Positions 8,468 through 18,700 of a DNA stretch of 48,653 nucleotides are shown in pieces. The notes under the pieces are model-generated. The model was given only the letters and a program-made list of their open reading frames with translations. It was not told the DNA's origin and made no database searches. The position numbers were made by a program, and so were the translations under genes. Source of the stretch: Chrysochromulina parva (taxonomy: Eukaryota > Haptophyta > Prymnesiales > Chrysochromulinaceae); the NCBI GenBank assembly GCA_002887195.1, contig PJAB01000067.1, positions 1 through 48,653 of the forward strand, given 5' to 3'. Within the stretch, counting starts at the first letter, position 1, and each line of letters begins with the position of its first letter.

Positions 8468-10582
8468 ATGGGGAACACCTCTATCAATCCCTCTATCGCC
8501 GTCGCCGCCTCGGGACGTGTCACATGTGTGCTCGTCAGCACCATCTTCATCATCAGCCACGCCCTCTTTGCGGTCGCACAGCTATCGTCGGCCTTGGAAG
8601 ACTGCCCGACCCTGCCGGGGCTCTCCAACTGGACAGCCGACTGCACCGCCGACGATGACTGGATGCTTGCGCGCGTGAGTCTGGATGCATCCATCAGCTT
8701 CGAAGCGACGGGCCTCATGTCTCTCGTCATCGGATCATTCGCCAGCAGCGCTTGCGACGCTAGCTGCACGCCAGCCGGAGCGCAGAATAGCAGCACGCGT
8801 TGCAGCCTGATGGAATGCGACCAGTGCCTCGCACTGGGAGGGTTGGTTTTATCGCAATCCTGCTCCACCGATGTGCACCAAACCCTTCTGACCGTGTCCA
8901 CCTATGGTGGAGTCTACATGCTGTGGTATCAAGACACGTCGCCATTGTGCCTGAGCGGCCACGAGCCGGTGTGTACAGGCGTGCACCCGTACTTTTGGGT
9001 CGGGTGCGTGTTTTTCGCCGTGTCCGTCTGCTGGCCACACCTCAAGCTGCTCCTGCTGCACGTGTGCTTTTACGCGCCCATGCGCACCGCGCGCCGGCGC
9101 AACGCGCTCTACTGGCTCACCTTTGGGGGTAAGTATACACTCATGGACGCTCTCTCAATGGTCGTACTTCTGGGCTTATACCGCATCCAGATACCGATCC
9201 GGTTCTCGGACGCCTTTGCGCTACTCGGGGGCGAGTGCAAGCCCATCTGCGAGGCGCTCACCAACAGTACCGGCGACTGCACCCACGCCTGCGCCGCCAT
9301 CGAGCAGGCGACGAACCACGCGCGGCTGCCAAAGGGTACCATCGACGCACAGCTCGCAATGGAAGGGCTGGTCGCTATGGTCTGCTTCTGCTGCGCCGTT
9401 CTCCTCTCAATCTTGGCGAGCGTCGTCGTCGACTCACTCGAGGAGTCCCAGCGCCTCGAGCACGCGCAAGCCCAGCGTCGCAAGTCCGCAACCGCCGGGG
9501 CCATCGACGCCGCCTGCGCGCCCGACGACAGAATCGCCCTCACACTTGGAGACGCAGTGGATACGAACGGTGTCGCCGCAGCCGAGGAGACAGATGCTGC
9601 GGCGCACGAGCGCCGACTCCGGATCGCCGCGTCCTTCTTCGAGGATGCAAACAAGCTGCTCGCGAGTGGAGTAAGGGGACCTACCCCCTCGAGGGGAGGC
9701 TCGCCAATTGGCTCGACAATTGGCTCGCCTCTCAACTCAAGGCTTCGCGGAGGCTCCCCGAATTCGCACCTCGCACGAGCCATGCGTGAACTCGAGGTTA
9801 CGCCTGCGCGGACGCACTTGTTGCTCGAATCTCCACGAGCGGCGACGCCGCCGACGCTCGTCGAGGAGCACAGACGCGGGCGCGACCGCAGCCTCCACCG
9901 TGGGCGCCTTCGAGCCCATGGGACGAGATGCCGGCTGGCAGCCCATATCGGGTTGCTCCTCATCCAAGAGACCCTCGCGCTGTGTGCCGTGAGCACCCCG
10001 TTCTTCACACAACAGCTCTCAGGCAGCGCGATTGCCCTCGTGCTGGACGCGATGGGCGCGAAGACGCTCGACCGCTCCTTCTCGCTCATCGAGCTTGTGG
10101 GGCTCATGCCGGCTGGGCTGCAGCCGGCCCTCATCAACACGCTCACCTTCTGCTTCTTCATTGTCGTGTGTCCGCTCCTACAGCCGCTGCTGGGTGCGTG
10201 CGTGCTCGCAGGCTACGCCGCCGGATGGCCCGCCGGCTTACTGCGCCGGCTCCACCGCCTGGCCACCTACCTCACTTACGCCTCAGGTCTCGAGGTAACG
10301 GTCCTCGTGGTCGTGCTGATACAGAACTCGCAGTTCTCAGGTAAGGGCACGCAGTCGCTCCTCAACGACGAGGTGCTTCCCGCATGCGATGGGCTCGCCC
10401 AACTGTACCCCGACGAGGGCCATTGCTTCCAGATGGACCTAGGCGTCTCCACCGGCTTCTGGTTCGCCATCGCGGCCTCGATCGCCTTCTTCGTCTCCGG
10501 CGTTGCCGGCTCCAGCACGCATCGTCTTACGCACCAACTGCTCTTTCCCGCCGATGAAGACCCCCTCCCACCCCACTGTTAA
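8468..10582 (+). CDS. Multi-pass membrane protein, PqiA-like (paraquat-inducible protein A family)
   Basis: A 704-residue protein starting at an ATG. It has an N-terminal signal or anchor helix (about 18-38), a Cys- and N-glycosylation-site-rich loop, then helices near 177-203, 227-243, 301-321, 493-513, 559-586, 605-619 and 665-682. Two halves look alike. Each has a hydrophobic helix ending in P-x-x-[KQ]-x-L (WPHLKLLLLH and CPLLQPLLGA), then a basic loop, then a short helix introduced by LMDALSMVV or YASGLEVTV. This resembles the duplicated layout of PqiA-domain proteins, which in bacteria act with MCE proteins in membrane lipid transport. The assignment is by pattern only. A long cytoplasmic-type loop (about 330-490) carries a GSPIGSTIGSP repeat. 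A lipid or organelle membrane role is inference. Confidence 0.5.
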   Translation: MGNTSINPSIAVAASGRVTCVLVSTIFIISHALFAVAQLSSALEDCPTLPGLSNWTADCTADDDWMLARVSLDASISFEATGLMSLVIGSFASSACDASCTPAGAQNSSTRCSLMECDQCLALGGLVLSQSCSTDVHQTLLTVSTYGGVYMLWYQDTSPLCLSGHEPVCTGVHPYFWVGCVFFAVSVCWPHLKLLLLHVCFYAPMRTARRRNALYWLTFGGKYTLMDALSMVVLLGLYRIQIPIRFSDAFALLGGECKPICEALTNSTGDCTHACAAIEQATNHARLPKGTIDAQLAMEGLVAMVCFCCAVLLSILASVVVDSLEESQRLEHAQAQRRKSATAGAIDAACAPDDRIALTLGDAVDTNGVAAAEETDAAAHERRLRIAASFFEDANKLLASGVRGPTPSRGGSPIGSTIGSPLNSRLRGGSPNSHLARAMRELEVTPARTHLLLESPRAATPPTLVEEHRRGRDRSLHRGRLRAHGTRCRLAAHIGLLLIQETLALCAVSTPFFTQQLSGSAIALVLDAMGAKTLDRSFSLIELVGLMPAGLQPALINTLTFCFFIVVCPLLQPLLGACVLAGYAAGWPAGLLRRLHRLATYLTYASGLEVTVLVVVLIQNSQFSGKGTQSLLNDEVLPACDGLAQLYPDEGHCFQMDLGVSTGFWFAIAASIAFFVSGVAGSSTHRLTHQLLFPADEDPLPPHC

Positions 10583-10744
10583 ACGTGGGTTTGACTAGTT
10601 CACGTTCACACCTGAGTGTGGTGCGGAGCCGGCAAGTTCACACTCCAACTTCAAAAAATGCATTTGCGCGAAGCGGTCTCGCTTCGCTCTCTCCGCGGCC
10701 GCCGTCAGGCTGCTGCGCTGATATTTTAATTCTATCCCTTCTTG

Positions 10745-11431
10745 ATGGTTACGGGCGTCTGGTCCAAGCAAATCAAGGAGGCTAACGAGCGGCGTGGCGG
10801 CGACCTCAACTCGCCGGCCATGGCAGGCGCCTGCCTCGTCCTCGTCGCCGTCTGCGGACTCGGTTTCCGGCTGAAGCTCCAGATGATCCGGGAGTTTGGC
10901 CGAGAGGTGCTTTGGCACGTACACGGTGCGCGCGTGGCTGCAGCGGAGGAAGCGGTGCGACGTGGCGCCAAAGGGCGTGGCTTCGATCCGAGCGCAGGCA
11001 GTGGCTTCGGCCCGCGTTCGGCCGGCTGGGATGAGTACATGCGCTCGTCGGCCGCGGGCGGCGATGATGGCGCGGGCGTGCACGGGCCGAGTGGTCAAAC
11101 GCGTTGGCAAGACGAGTGGTTTGGCGAGGACGCGCGAAGCGGTCGGACAGCCGAAGAGAATCATCGACGAGCGCAGGCGCTTGGCTTTCAAGCGCGAGAG
11201 GATGCGCGACGGCGGGCGGCTGATCGCCGCAGTGTTGGTGAGGATGCGGAGGCGGAGGACTACCGAGCTCTGCTTGGCGTCGGGCCTGGCGCAACCAAAG
11301 CGGAGCTCAAACGGGCCTACTATCAGGCGGCAAAGCGGCACCACCCGGATGCCAATGTACAGGCGAACACGCAGAGCTTTACAGAGCTCAAGGTGGCCTT
11401 TGACCGTCTGTCGCAGCGAGCTTCCAGGTGA
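10745..11431 (+). CDS. Membrane-anchored J-domain (DnaJ-like) co-chaperone
   Basis: A 228-residue protein. A hydrophobic segment at about 26-42 (MAGACLVLVAVCGLGF) suggests a membrane anchor, followed by a basic and acidic linker. The last 57 residues form a J domain: D-Y-R-A-L-L-G-V at its start, a basic helix II, and the diagnostic H-P-D at the helix II/III turn. J domains stimulate Hsp70 ATPase. With the J domain at the C-terminus and no Gly/Phe or zinc module, this is a type III (class C) J protein. The Hsp70 partner and compartment cannot be read from the sequence. It ends 67 bp before the convergent kinase gene. The ATG at 10745 directly follows a TTG codon and is the first true ATG in frame. 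Confidence 0.85.
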   Translation: MVTGVWSKQIKEANERRGGDLNSPAMAGACLVLVAVCGLGFRLKLQMIREFGREVLWHVHGARVAAAEEAVRRGAKGRGFDPSAGSGFGPRSAGWDEYMRSSAAGGDDGAGVHGPSGQTRWQDEWFGEDARSGRTAEENHRRAQALGFQAREDARRRAADRRSVGEDAEAEDYRALLGVGPGATKAELKRAYYQAAKRHHPDANVQANTQSFTELKVAFDRLSQRASR

Positions 11432-11498
11432 GTCGACCCAGACGAGAGACCGTGCTTGATGTGCACGACAGTAAGTTTTTGCGTTGCTTCACACACGA

Positions 11499-13154
11499 TT
11501 AAAGAATCTGCAGCAATCTGCACATCTCATCTGCTTTCGTATCTTTTGATTCCGCCGGGTGCTCTCGTCTGTACGCCTCGGTGAGCTCCTCTTCGAAGAC
11601 CTTGTTCGAGACGAAGTCGAAACTTCGAAAAACTGCCTGGTCCGATGCGTTGAGCGGCCACGTGGAGCGCATCGACATCGACGTTTGCATGTAGTCGACC
11701 TTGGTGCAGAAGTAGTCGATCTGCGAGGTGCCCGTTGGGATATTCTCGTGCTTGGTCGGCTCATAATCGAGGTCAGGCTCAAAAGGGACGGCCATCTCCT
11801 GCGCCATCAACTGTTCCCAGTCGATGGGCTTGAAGAAAGGATGCTCCTTGATCTCTGCAGGGCCATTCGCGCCGCAGCCAAGGCGCTGGGTCGCGTCGCG
11901 GTTTAGGAGAGCGAGCGAGCAGCTCCTACTTGATGCTTGCATGCTTGACGGCAGAGCGTTTGTCAAGTCCATGTGCTTCGCGAGATGCTCTGACTCCTTG
12001 CGGTTGCTGCCGCGCAGAGGGTTATCCCCCGTGAGCATCTCGATGATCAAGATACCTACGGTCCACCAATCGGCTGGCTTTCCGTAGTTTCGCTCGTACA
12101 CCTCGGGCGCACGGTAGCCATGTGTGCCCGTGATCGACATGCGCCGGCCCTTGGACAGGTCGACTGGCTTGGCCGTGCACGGTGCGCTCGCCGTCGCTTG
12201 TTCTCCGCCCCTGATGGTACCATCGTCGCTAACACCGCGCGCGGCGCCCATGTCGGCCAGCCTGCAGTTGCCGTTGAGCGTGAGCAGCACGTTGTCGGGC
12301 TTCAGGTCGCGGTACAAGATGTCGAGCTCGTGCAGGTGCTGCATCGCGAGCACGATCTCGGCCGCGTAAAACATGGCGCGTTCATGCGTGTATGGGCCAC
12401 GCATGAGGTCCGTGTACATGTTCCCACCCTCGATGAAGTCGAGCACGAGGCAAAGGTGGTCTTCCGTCTGGAAGCCGTAGCGCAGCGCGACGACGAAGGG
12501 GTGCTCGACGCATGCGAGCACCTCCTTCTCACGGAAGATGGAGTGCGTCTGGTTCTGCGACAACAGGATGCGTTTATCCATAACCTTCATCGCGTAGAAG
12601 CGCCCCGTGTCCTTCTTCTGCGCCAGCAGCACCATGCCAAAGCCGCCTGCGCCCAGGAAGTGGTAGAGGTCGAACTCATCCATGTCGACCACCTTGCGCT
12701 GTTCGAACTTCAATTCGACCAGTGCATCGTACCCATCCGACTCGACGAAGCGCGGAAAGATGTCCATTTTCATCGAGAGCATCACCTCGCTGCGCAGCTC
12801 GTCAAAAAGCGTCAGAGATGGAAGATCCGTGAGAAGCGCTGGCGAGACCTTCTTACGCGTTGCCGCCTTGACTGCTATCTCCATTTTCGTGCCCTCGGCG
12901 CAGTACTTTCGAAAGATCTTCTTGGCGACGTGCCTACGGTATTCTGGCGCCTCGGCGGTCCGGTAGTCGGCCGTCTCAAGCCAGAAGAGCAGATTCTCCA
13001 CCGAGCGCTCCTGCACGCAGAAGGACTTGAAGACCTTCAGATTGACCGGATCGTACAGGATCTGCTCGAGCGACATGGGGCCTTTACCCCGAATTGAGGA
13101 GCGCGATACCTGGTCCTTGTATTGAGAGTACATGCCGCTGTCCTTGGCCGCCAT
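11499..13154 (-). CDS. GRK-like Ser/Thr kinase with RGS domain (AGC family)
   Basis: A 551-residue protein from an ATG. Residues about 28-155 form an RGS-like helical domain. A kinase domain (about 161-440) follows, with glycine loop GAGGFGMV (168-175), ATP-binding Lys190 (YAMK), catalytic YRDLKPDN (281-288) and activation-segment end GTHGYRAPEV. The AGC C-tail contains FRSFDF. RGS plus a kinase with the GTHGY motif is the layout of G-protein-coupled receptor kinases, which phosphorylate activated receptors to shut off signalling. The magnesium-binding DFG is DMG here (301-303); animal GRKs have DLG. An inserted Ser/Ala-rich loop of about 30 residues separates DMG from GTHGY. There is no obvious C-terminal lipidation motif or PH domain. 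The substrate is unknown. It is divergent from chorismate synthase across 345 bp. Confidence 0.88.
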   Translation of the reverse strand: MAAKDSGMYSQYKDQVSRSSIRGKGPMSLEQILYDPVNLKVFKSFCVQERSVENLLFWLETADYRTAEAPEYRRHVAKKIFRKYCAEGTKMEIAVKAATRKKVSPALLTDLPSLTLFDELRSEVMLSMKMDIFPRFVESDGYDALVELKFEQRKVVDMDEFDLYHFLGAGGFGMVLLAQKKDTGRFYAMKVMDKRILLSQNQTHSIFREKEVLACVEHPFVVALRYGFQTEDHLCLVLDFIEGGNMYTDLMRGPYTHERAMFYAAEIVLAMQHLHELDILYRDLKPDNVLLTLNGNCRLADMGAARGVSDDGTIRGGEQATASAPCTAKPVDLSKGRRMSITGTHGYRAPEVYERNYGKPADWWTVGILIIEMLTGDNPLRGSNRKESEHLAKHMDLTNALPSSMQASSRSCSLALLNRDATQRLGCGANGPAEIKEHPFFKPIDWEQLMAQEMAVPFEPDLDYEPTKHENIPTGTSQIDYFCTKVDYMQTSMSMRSTWPLNASDQAVFRSFDFVSNKVFEEELTEAYRREHPAESKDTKADEMCRLLQIL

Positions 13155-13499
13155 CCCGCCGCCTGGCGTCGACGCAGGGCGGTGGGATAGCAGCGTGACC
13201 AGAGCGGGAAAAGCGATCCTCTCGTCTCACAGCTGAGTGGCAACCTAGGAGAAGAGTTGCAAGATGTGGTCAAGTTTGGCTCGGCGCGAAGCGGCCTTAT
13301 CGCCCCCTGTCCCTAAGCAGGGTAAACATTAATGCGCTGAACAAAAGGTCGGTTTCGCACTGTGCGAAATTGTGTGAGGGTCCTTCCCGAAGTTCTGCAC
13401 TTTCGCCGTAACGGCTCGCCGGAGTTTTCCTATCTCGCTCCGATCTCTCGTTCACGTGGGCGACCTCCGACCGACGATCACGGACCCCACGAGCCCGCA
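13155..13499. promoter_or_regulatory. Probable bidirectional promoter between GRK-like kinase and chorismate synthase
   Basis: This 345-bp gap lies between two divergent ATGs. It contains a perfect palindrome at 13353-13369 and a short GC hairpin (CCCTG..CAGGG) near 13304-13321. An in-frame extension of the chorismate synthase frame begins only at a GTG inside the palindrome, so it is more likely leader than coding. Confidence 0.45.
13353..13369. promoter_or_regulatory. Perfect palindrome TTTCGCAC-T-GTGCGAAA
   Basis: Two 8-nt arms are separated by one base, in a divergent promoter about 130 bp before the chorismate synthase ATG. The symmetry suggests a site for a dimeric DNA-binding protein. 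The factor is unknown. Confidence 0.4.
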
Positions 13500-15089
13500 A
13501 TGTCAACGTTTGGCACCATCTTCCGCGTGACCACGTTTGGCGAGTCGCACTGCAAGGGCGTCGGCGCCATTGTCGACGGCGTGCCGCCTCGGATGTGCGC
13601 GCGCGCCGCCACCGCCTTGATTTCAAGCCTGTCTGAGCCTGGCCGCGCGCCTGCCGCTGAACCGCTACTCGAACACGCGCGCAGGGCACTCACCGAGGCC
13701 GATATCCAGCCGCAGCTCACGCGCCGTCGGCCAGGTCAGAGCCGGCTGACAACGCCGCGCGCCGAAAAAGACCTGGTGACAATCATGTCGGGCACCGAGT
13801 TTGGTTTCACGCTGGGCACGCCGATCGGCCTCTTCGTACCCAACGAGGACCAGCGGCCGGGCGACTACAGCGAGATGGACTCGATCCCGCGGCCGGGCCA
13901 CGCCGACTTCACCTACCAGATTAAATACGGCACGCGTGCCTCGTCGGGCGGCGGCCGCTCGTCAGCGCGCGAGACGATCGGGCGCGTGGCCGCGGGCGCG
14001 ATCGCTGAGAAGTTCCTGCTCGAGACGTACGGCACGACCGTGAATTGCTGGGTCAGCTCCATCGGCGACGTCTCGATGCCCGATTCGGCGGTGGCACTCG
14101 CGGACGGTGGACGAGGCTGGACGCGTGAGGAGATCGATACGCACGGTACGCTGTGCATGCTGCGAAACCCGTCGCATTGGCACGTAGTGAGCGAGTCGGA
14201 GGAGCCCGACGCGGCCCAGCGCAAGAAGAAGCAGATGGCTCTCGAGATCGCCTCCGAGGAGGCCTTCCTCGCGCAGTACAATGGCGGACCAGAGGCGCTT
14301 GCTGCCCTGGCCGCTGTGCCCAGCTACGCCGACCACGAGGGCAAGCTGTACAATCATGCTGGCGTGGAGGTTGTGGCGCCGATCAACCTGGCGGCGTGGC
14401 AGACGGACGAGTTACTCCCGCTCCGCTGTCCGCACCCGCCCACATGCTGCCGCATGGCTACGCTCATCCGCCAAGTGAAGAGTGAGCAGGATTCGATCGG
14501 TGGCACTGTCGCGTGCGTCTGCCGTGACGTGCCCCCCGCTCTTGGTGAGCCCGTGTTTGACCGCTTAGAGGCGAAACTCGCGCATGCAATGCTTTCGCTC
14601 CCCGCGACCAAGGGCTTCGAGATCGGCTCGGGCTTCGGCGGCACCGTCATGCGCGGCTCCGTGCACAACGACCCATTCGTGCAGCGGCCGGCCTCTCCCG
14701 GCCCGGGGGGGGTCAAGGAGCCTGCGATCACGACCAAGAAGAACCATGCCGGGGGCACTCTCGGCGGCATCAGCGTGGGGACGGACATCTACTTCCGGGT
14801 GGCGGTGAAGCCCGTCTCCACCATCGGGCGCGCCCAGATGACGTCCTCGTACGGCGGAGACGACGTCGTTCTCGAGGCCAAAGGGCGCCATGACCCTTGT
14901 GTGCTTCCGCGCACGCCGCCTCTCGTCGAGGCCATGGCAGCACTTGTGCTCATCGACGCGGCACTGATGCAGCGCACGCGCCTGGGCGGGAGCGAGACCA
15001 TCCGAGACGACGCGCGCACCAACTTCAACCCTCGCGCGGCCAGCGGAAACGCGGACTCCTCTGCGAGCAAGAGGCCGCGCAATGCTTAA
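13500..15089 (+). CDS. aroC: Chorismate synthase
   Basis: Catalyses the last shikimate-pathway step, the FMNH2-dependent removal of phosphate from EPSP to give chorismate, the precursor of aromatic amino acids. The 529-residue protein begins directly with the conserved start (GTIFRVTTFGESH, near residue 4). It has the signature RPGHADFTYQIKYG, then GGGRSSARETIGRVAAGAIA (about 150). Later it has DSIGGTVACV and the C-terminal RAQMTSSYGGDD. An insertion of about 95 residues separates the central strand from LPLRCPH and includes a charged helix (AQRKKKQMALEIASEEAFL). The ATG at 13500 is the only ATG before the conserved start. No plastid transit peptide is visible, although the pathway is usually plastidic in algae. 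Cytosolic location or a missed upstream targeting exon are both possible. Confidence 0.95.
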   Translation: MSTFGTIFRVTTFGESHCKGVGAIVDGVPPRMCARAATALISSLSEPGRAPAAEPLLEHARRALTEADIQPQLTRRRPGQSRLTTPRAEKDLVTIMSGTEFGFTLGTPIGLFVPNEDQRPGDYSEMDSIPRPGHADFTYQIKYGTRASSGGGRSSARETIGRVAAGAIAEKFLLETYGTTVNCWVSSIGDVSMPDSAVALADGGRGWTREEIDTHGTLCMLRNPSHWHVVSESEEPDAAQRKKKQMALEIASEEAFLAQYNGGPEALAALAAVPSYADHEGKLYNHAGVEVVAPINLAAWQTDELLPLRCPHPPTCCRMATLIRQVKSEQDSIGGTVACVCRDVPPALGEPVFDRLEAKLAHAMLSLPATKGFEIGSGFGGTVMRGSVHNDPFVQRPASPGPGGVKEPAITTKKNHAGGTLGGISVGTDIYFRVAVKPVSTIGRAQMTSSYGGDDVVLEAKGRHDPCVLPRTPPLVEAMAALVLIDAALMQRTRLGGSETIRDDARTNFNPRAASGNADSSASKRPRNA

Positions 15090-15713
15090 GGCACCCCCTG
15101 GCATCGGTCGGGGCGCCGTCGTGAGCAGGGCTGCCCGTCGCCCCGTTGTGATGATGAGCAGCTGAGCGCGCGCGGTGTTGTACGGACAGTCGATGTCCTC
15201 GGGGAGCGAGACATCCTCTCCCCGCCGGGTTGGGACGAGAGAGGTGCGGACAGCGAGAGAGGGGCGACACCCTGTGAGCGCGCATGGAGGCGCGGGAGTC
15301 GGTAGACAGCGCTCAGCGGAGAGGCGAGCGCAGTGAGGCGAACAGGCGTGAGTCGTGACGCCGCACCCGCGCAGAGTACCCAGCATCCATGTTATTATGT
15401 TACTGGCTGTGTGGTTTTCGCCGTCCGTCAACAAAAGACTGCGGATTCTCAATCCGTCATGATTGATATAATTTCGATTTTCGTATTTCGAGATCGCGGG
15501 AAAACATCAACTAGGAGCGTACTAGCGGCGACGCCGGCGAACGGCGCCGGTGTCACTTGTGGGACATCATGATGATCGGATCATGCGATGCTTCATAATT
15601 CAGGGACCCCGCCAATTGGTAGGTAGCTTGTTCAGTTACAAATCTCTCTCTCTCTCATCGTTCGTGGCTCTCCGTACTCCAACTAGGCCGCGCACGTGGG
15701 TGCTGACGTGATT
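15090..15713. other. Intergenic region between convergent genes, no gene seen
   Basis: A 624-bp gap between the stops of chorismate synthase and the EGF-repeat gene. It is AT-richer from about 15380, with a short (TC)n run near 15645-15657. I see no supported ORF or RNA. It probably holds both 3' UTRs. Confidence 0.5.
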
Positions 15714-18700
15714 TTAAGGTGCAGCCGGTGGCGGCGGTCCGCTCGGCACGTATAGCTGGGCTCGCTGGTAAGGATCAGGGACCGAGCAGTCGGTGCCAGC
15801 CCAGCCCCGGTGGCATCGGCACTGGGCGAAGCCAGCTTCGTCGCCTTCCTCGATGGCCTCGCCGAGGGCACGCGCCGGCTGCTCACAACTGCCGTGCACG
15901 CATCCACCTACGCACTTGAGCATCGAGCAGTCGACGCCCGTCCACCCCGCATCGCAGCTGCACCCACCGTGCTCACACCAGCCATGTGTGCCGCAGCCCG
16001 ACGCCGCGCACTCGCGGTGCTGGCACCACTCGCCATACCAGTCGGCCTCGCACACGCACACGCCGCGGGACGCATCGCAGGCACCGTGGCCGTTACATCC
16101 ATGCATGCATCGGAGCTCGGCGCGGCAGCGCGAGCCCACTGACGTGACCCGGCGCGCCGACGAGGCTGGCACGAGGCCAGCGGCCGCGCCGGCCGCGCTC
16201 GCGTTGGCTTCCATGCTCGCATCAGTGGTCATCGCCCTCGAGACGGCGGTGTAGTCGGCGATCTGAGGCCGGGACTCGGTGGTGTCGTCGCACTCGCAGG
16301 CACCACCGAGGCAGCGTCCTCGTGCCGAGCACGGCGGCGCACTTGCATCGATCGGAGCGCACGTCGCATGCTCGCATGCAGCGCCCGACCATCCGGGCGC
16401 GCACACGCACGCGCCCGTGAGTGCGTCGCAGCTGCCGTGGCTGCTGCACCCAGAGGCGCAACGCACGGCGTTCTCGCATGCCTCCCCCGCGAAGTACGGG
16501 TCGCATAGACAGCTGCCGTGTACGCACGTGCCGTGGCCGTGGCAGTTGGATGGGCACGCCTTGTCAGCGCAGCCAGGGCCAGTCCAGCCGGCAGCACACA
16601 CGCACACGCGCCGCTCCACGTCGCAATGGGCGCGCTCGGCGTGGCAACCTTGGAGAGGGCCGCCGCCCGCGCGCATCGCCGTTGTGGTGAGCAGCGGCGC
16701 GAGCGCGAGCGAGGAGCTGTGATTGAGCATCGTCAGCTGCAGGCGCGCGGTACGGTCCCCAGGACACGCTGGGGTCGCGCAGGACGGTCCGTCCCATCCC
16801 GGATTGCACACGCACTCACCGGCGGCCGTGCAGTCGCCTCGCCCGTGGCAGTCGTGTTCGCACGCGCGCTGCGCGCAGTCGGCACCTCGCCAGCCTGCCT
16901 GGCAGATGCATAGGCCAGCGCGACGATCTGGAGGCTGCACGCAGTCACCATGGCCAGAGCAGTTGTGCGCGCACAAGGCCGCCTCACACGTGGGTCCCCC
17001 ATACGGCGGCTCACACGCGCAGCGCGCGAGCCGGTTCCCAACGTCCACGAGGCACGCGCCACGGCCGGAGCAGGCGCTCGGTGTCCCGAGGCAAGCGGGG
17101 CGCTCGCATGCAAGGCCGCGCCATCCGGGCAGGCAGCGGCAGCGGCCGATCGCGCGATCGCACGTGCCGTGTGTGGAACCACCGCAGGTCGCTTCTGGTT
17201 CGGGCGAGAGAGGATCGCGCGGGCACTGCCGGTCGGCGCAGTCGACGCCGGTCCACCCCGGCCAGCACTCGCACGTGCCATCTGACATGCACACCCCATG
17301 CTGCGAGCAGGCCCGTGGGCACGTCGGCAGCTCGCATTGCTCGCCTGTCCACCCAAGATCGCAACGGCAGCGCGCGGGAAACGCGGTGACGACGATGGGC
17401 GTGCGGCTCGCGGCCACGGCCGCGGCGGCGTCGTACGCCGGCGAGCGCCAGTCCATCCGCCAGCCGCGCGCCGCCTCGGGCAGCTCGCACACGCCGTGGC
17501 CCGAGCAATTGGTCTCGCACAGTCGTATCGAGCAATCCGCGCCTCCGAAGCCGGCGTGACACTCACAACGACCCAGGGCAGCGCACACGCCGCGCTTGGA
17601 ACATCCATTGGGGCAGAGCACCTCGGCACAGTCGGCGCCGCCGCGCCCCGCCACGCACAGGCACGTGCCACCCGCGCACGCGCCAAACGGCGGCGAGCAG
17701 TCGGACGTGCACTCGCGCTCGCACGCGCGGCCGCGTGTGAGCGCTGAGCTATACCCCAGATCGCACCGGCAGAGGCCCTCGACGCAGATGCCGTGCGGTC
17801 CGCATGCCGACGGTTCGCCGGGTGCGGCCGGCGCGCATGCGATCAAGTCGCATGCGTCGCCATGCCACCCTTTCTCGCACACGCACCCGGCGCCGCCGAA
17901 GGGGTCGCAGGCGCCGTGTACACCACACTGGGAGGCCGTGCACAAGGAGGGCGAAGGAGCGGCCGCGGCCGCGCTCACGTCCGCGAGTGCAGGCGTCGCA
18001 AGCCCGCAATTCTCACCGACGAAGCCCTTGGCGCACGCGCATACGGCCGGGGTAGCGCCGGCGCCGGCGCCGGCGCCTCCGACACACAGGCCACGTCCGA
18101 GGCTTGCCCAGCACTCATCAGGGCAGCCTACACTCTCCGAGCAGTTGTCGCCGCGCCAGCCGCCTGCACACTCGCATAGGCCGCGGACGCACCGGCCGTG
18201 GCCAGAACATCCGGCGGGGCACTGCGCCGTCTCGCACGCGGCGCCCGCCCAGCCACCGAAGCATATACACGTGCCGCGCACGCACCGTCCGTGGCCTCCG
18301 CATCCCTCGACACCGCAGCCACGCTCGGCGCAGTTGGCGCCCGTCCAGCCGGCCGCGCAACGGCACGCGCCGTCGACGCACGTGCCGTGTGCGCCACAGC
18401 CGCCCGCGCAGCCCTCGCGCACCTCGCACGCCGCGCCGTCATACCCCGCGTAGCACTTGCACGTCGGAGTATAGTTGTTGATGGGCCCCGGAGGCAGGCA
18501 ATGGCCGCGCTGCGAGCACGGCGGTGAACCCGGGCATGCCGGTAGATCGCATCGGTCACCCGACCAGCCGCCGGTGCAGAAGCAGGTGCCCGAGGGCGTG
18601 CACACGCCGTGCACACACCCGGCCGGGCAGTCGCGCTCGTCGCAGCGCGCTCCCTTCCAGCCCGAGGCACAGGCGCACGTGCCGTTGGCGGCGCAAAACC

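Noticed and set aside
12120..13097. Plus-strand 325-codon frame opposite the GRK-like kinase
   Set aside because: The kinase motifs are intact on the minus strand, and the plus frame has no recognisable content.
14565..15452. Minus-strand 295-codon frame over the 3' end of chorismate synthase
   Set aside because: It lies antiphase to conserved chorismate synthase codons and shows no domain.
15640..15660. Possible regulatory (TC)n tract
   Set aside because: Too short and common to carry a claim. It lies between convergent gene ends.
16733..17686. Long minus-strand and plus-strand frames inside the EGF-repeat gene (also 17596-18453 and 18128-19261)
   Set aside because: They are shadows of the Cys-rich, GC-rich EGF repeats. 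Only the 15714-19406 frame has the six-Cys spacing and a signal peptide.
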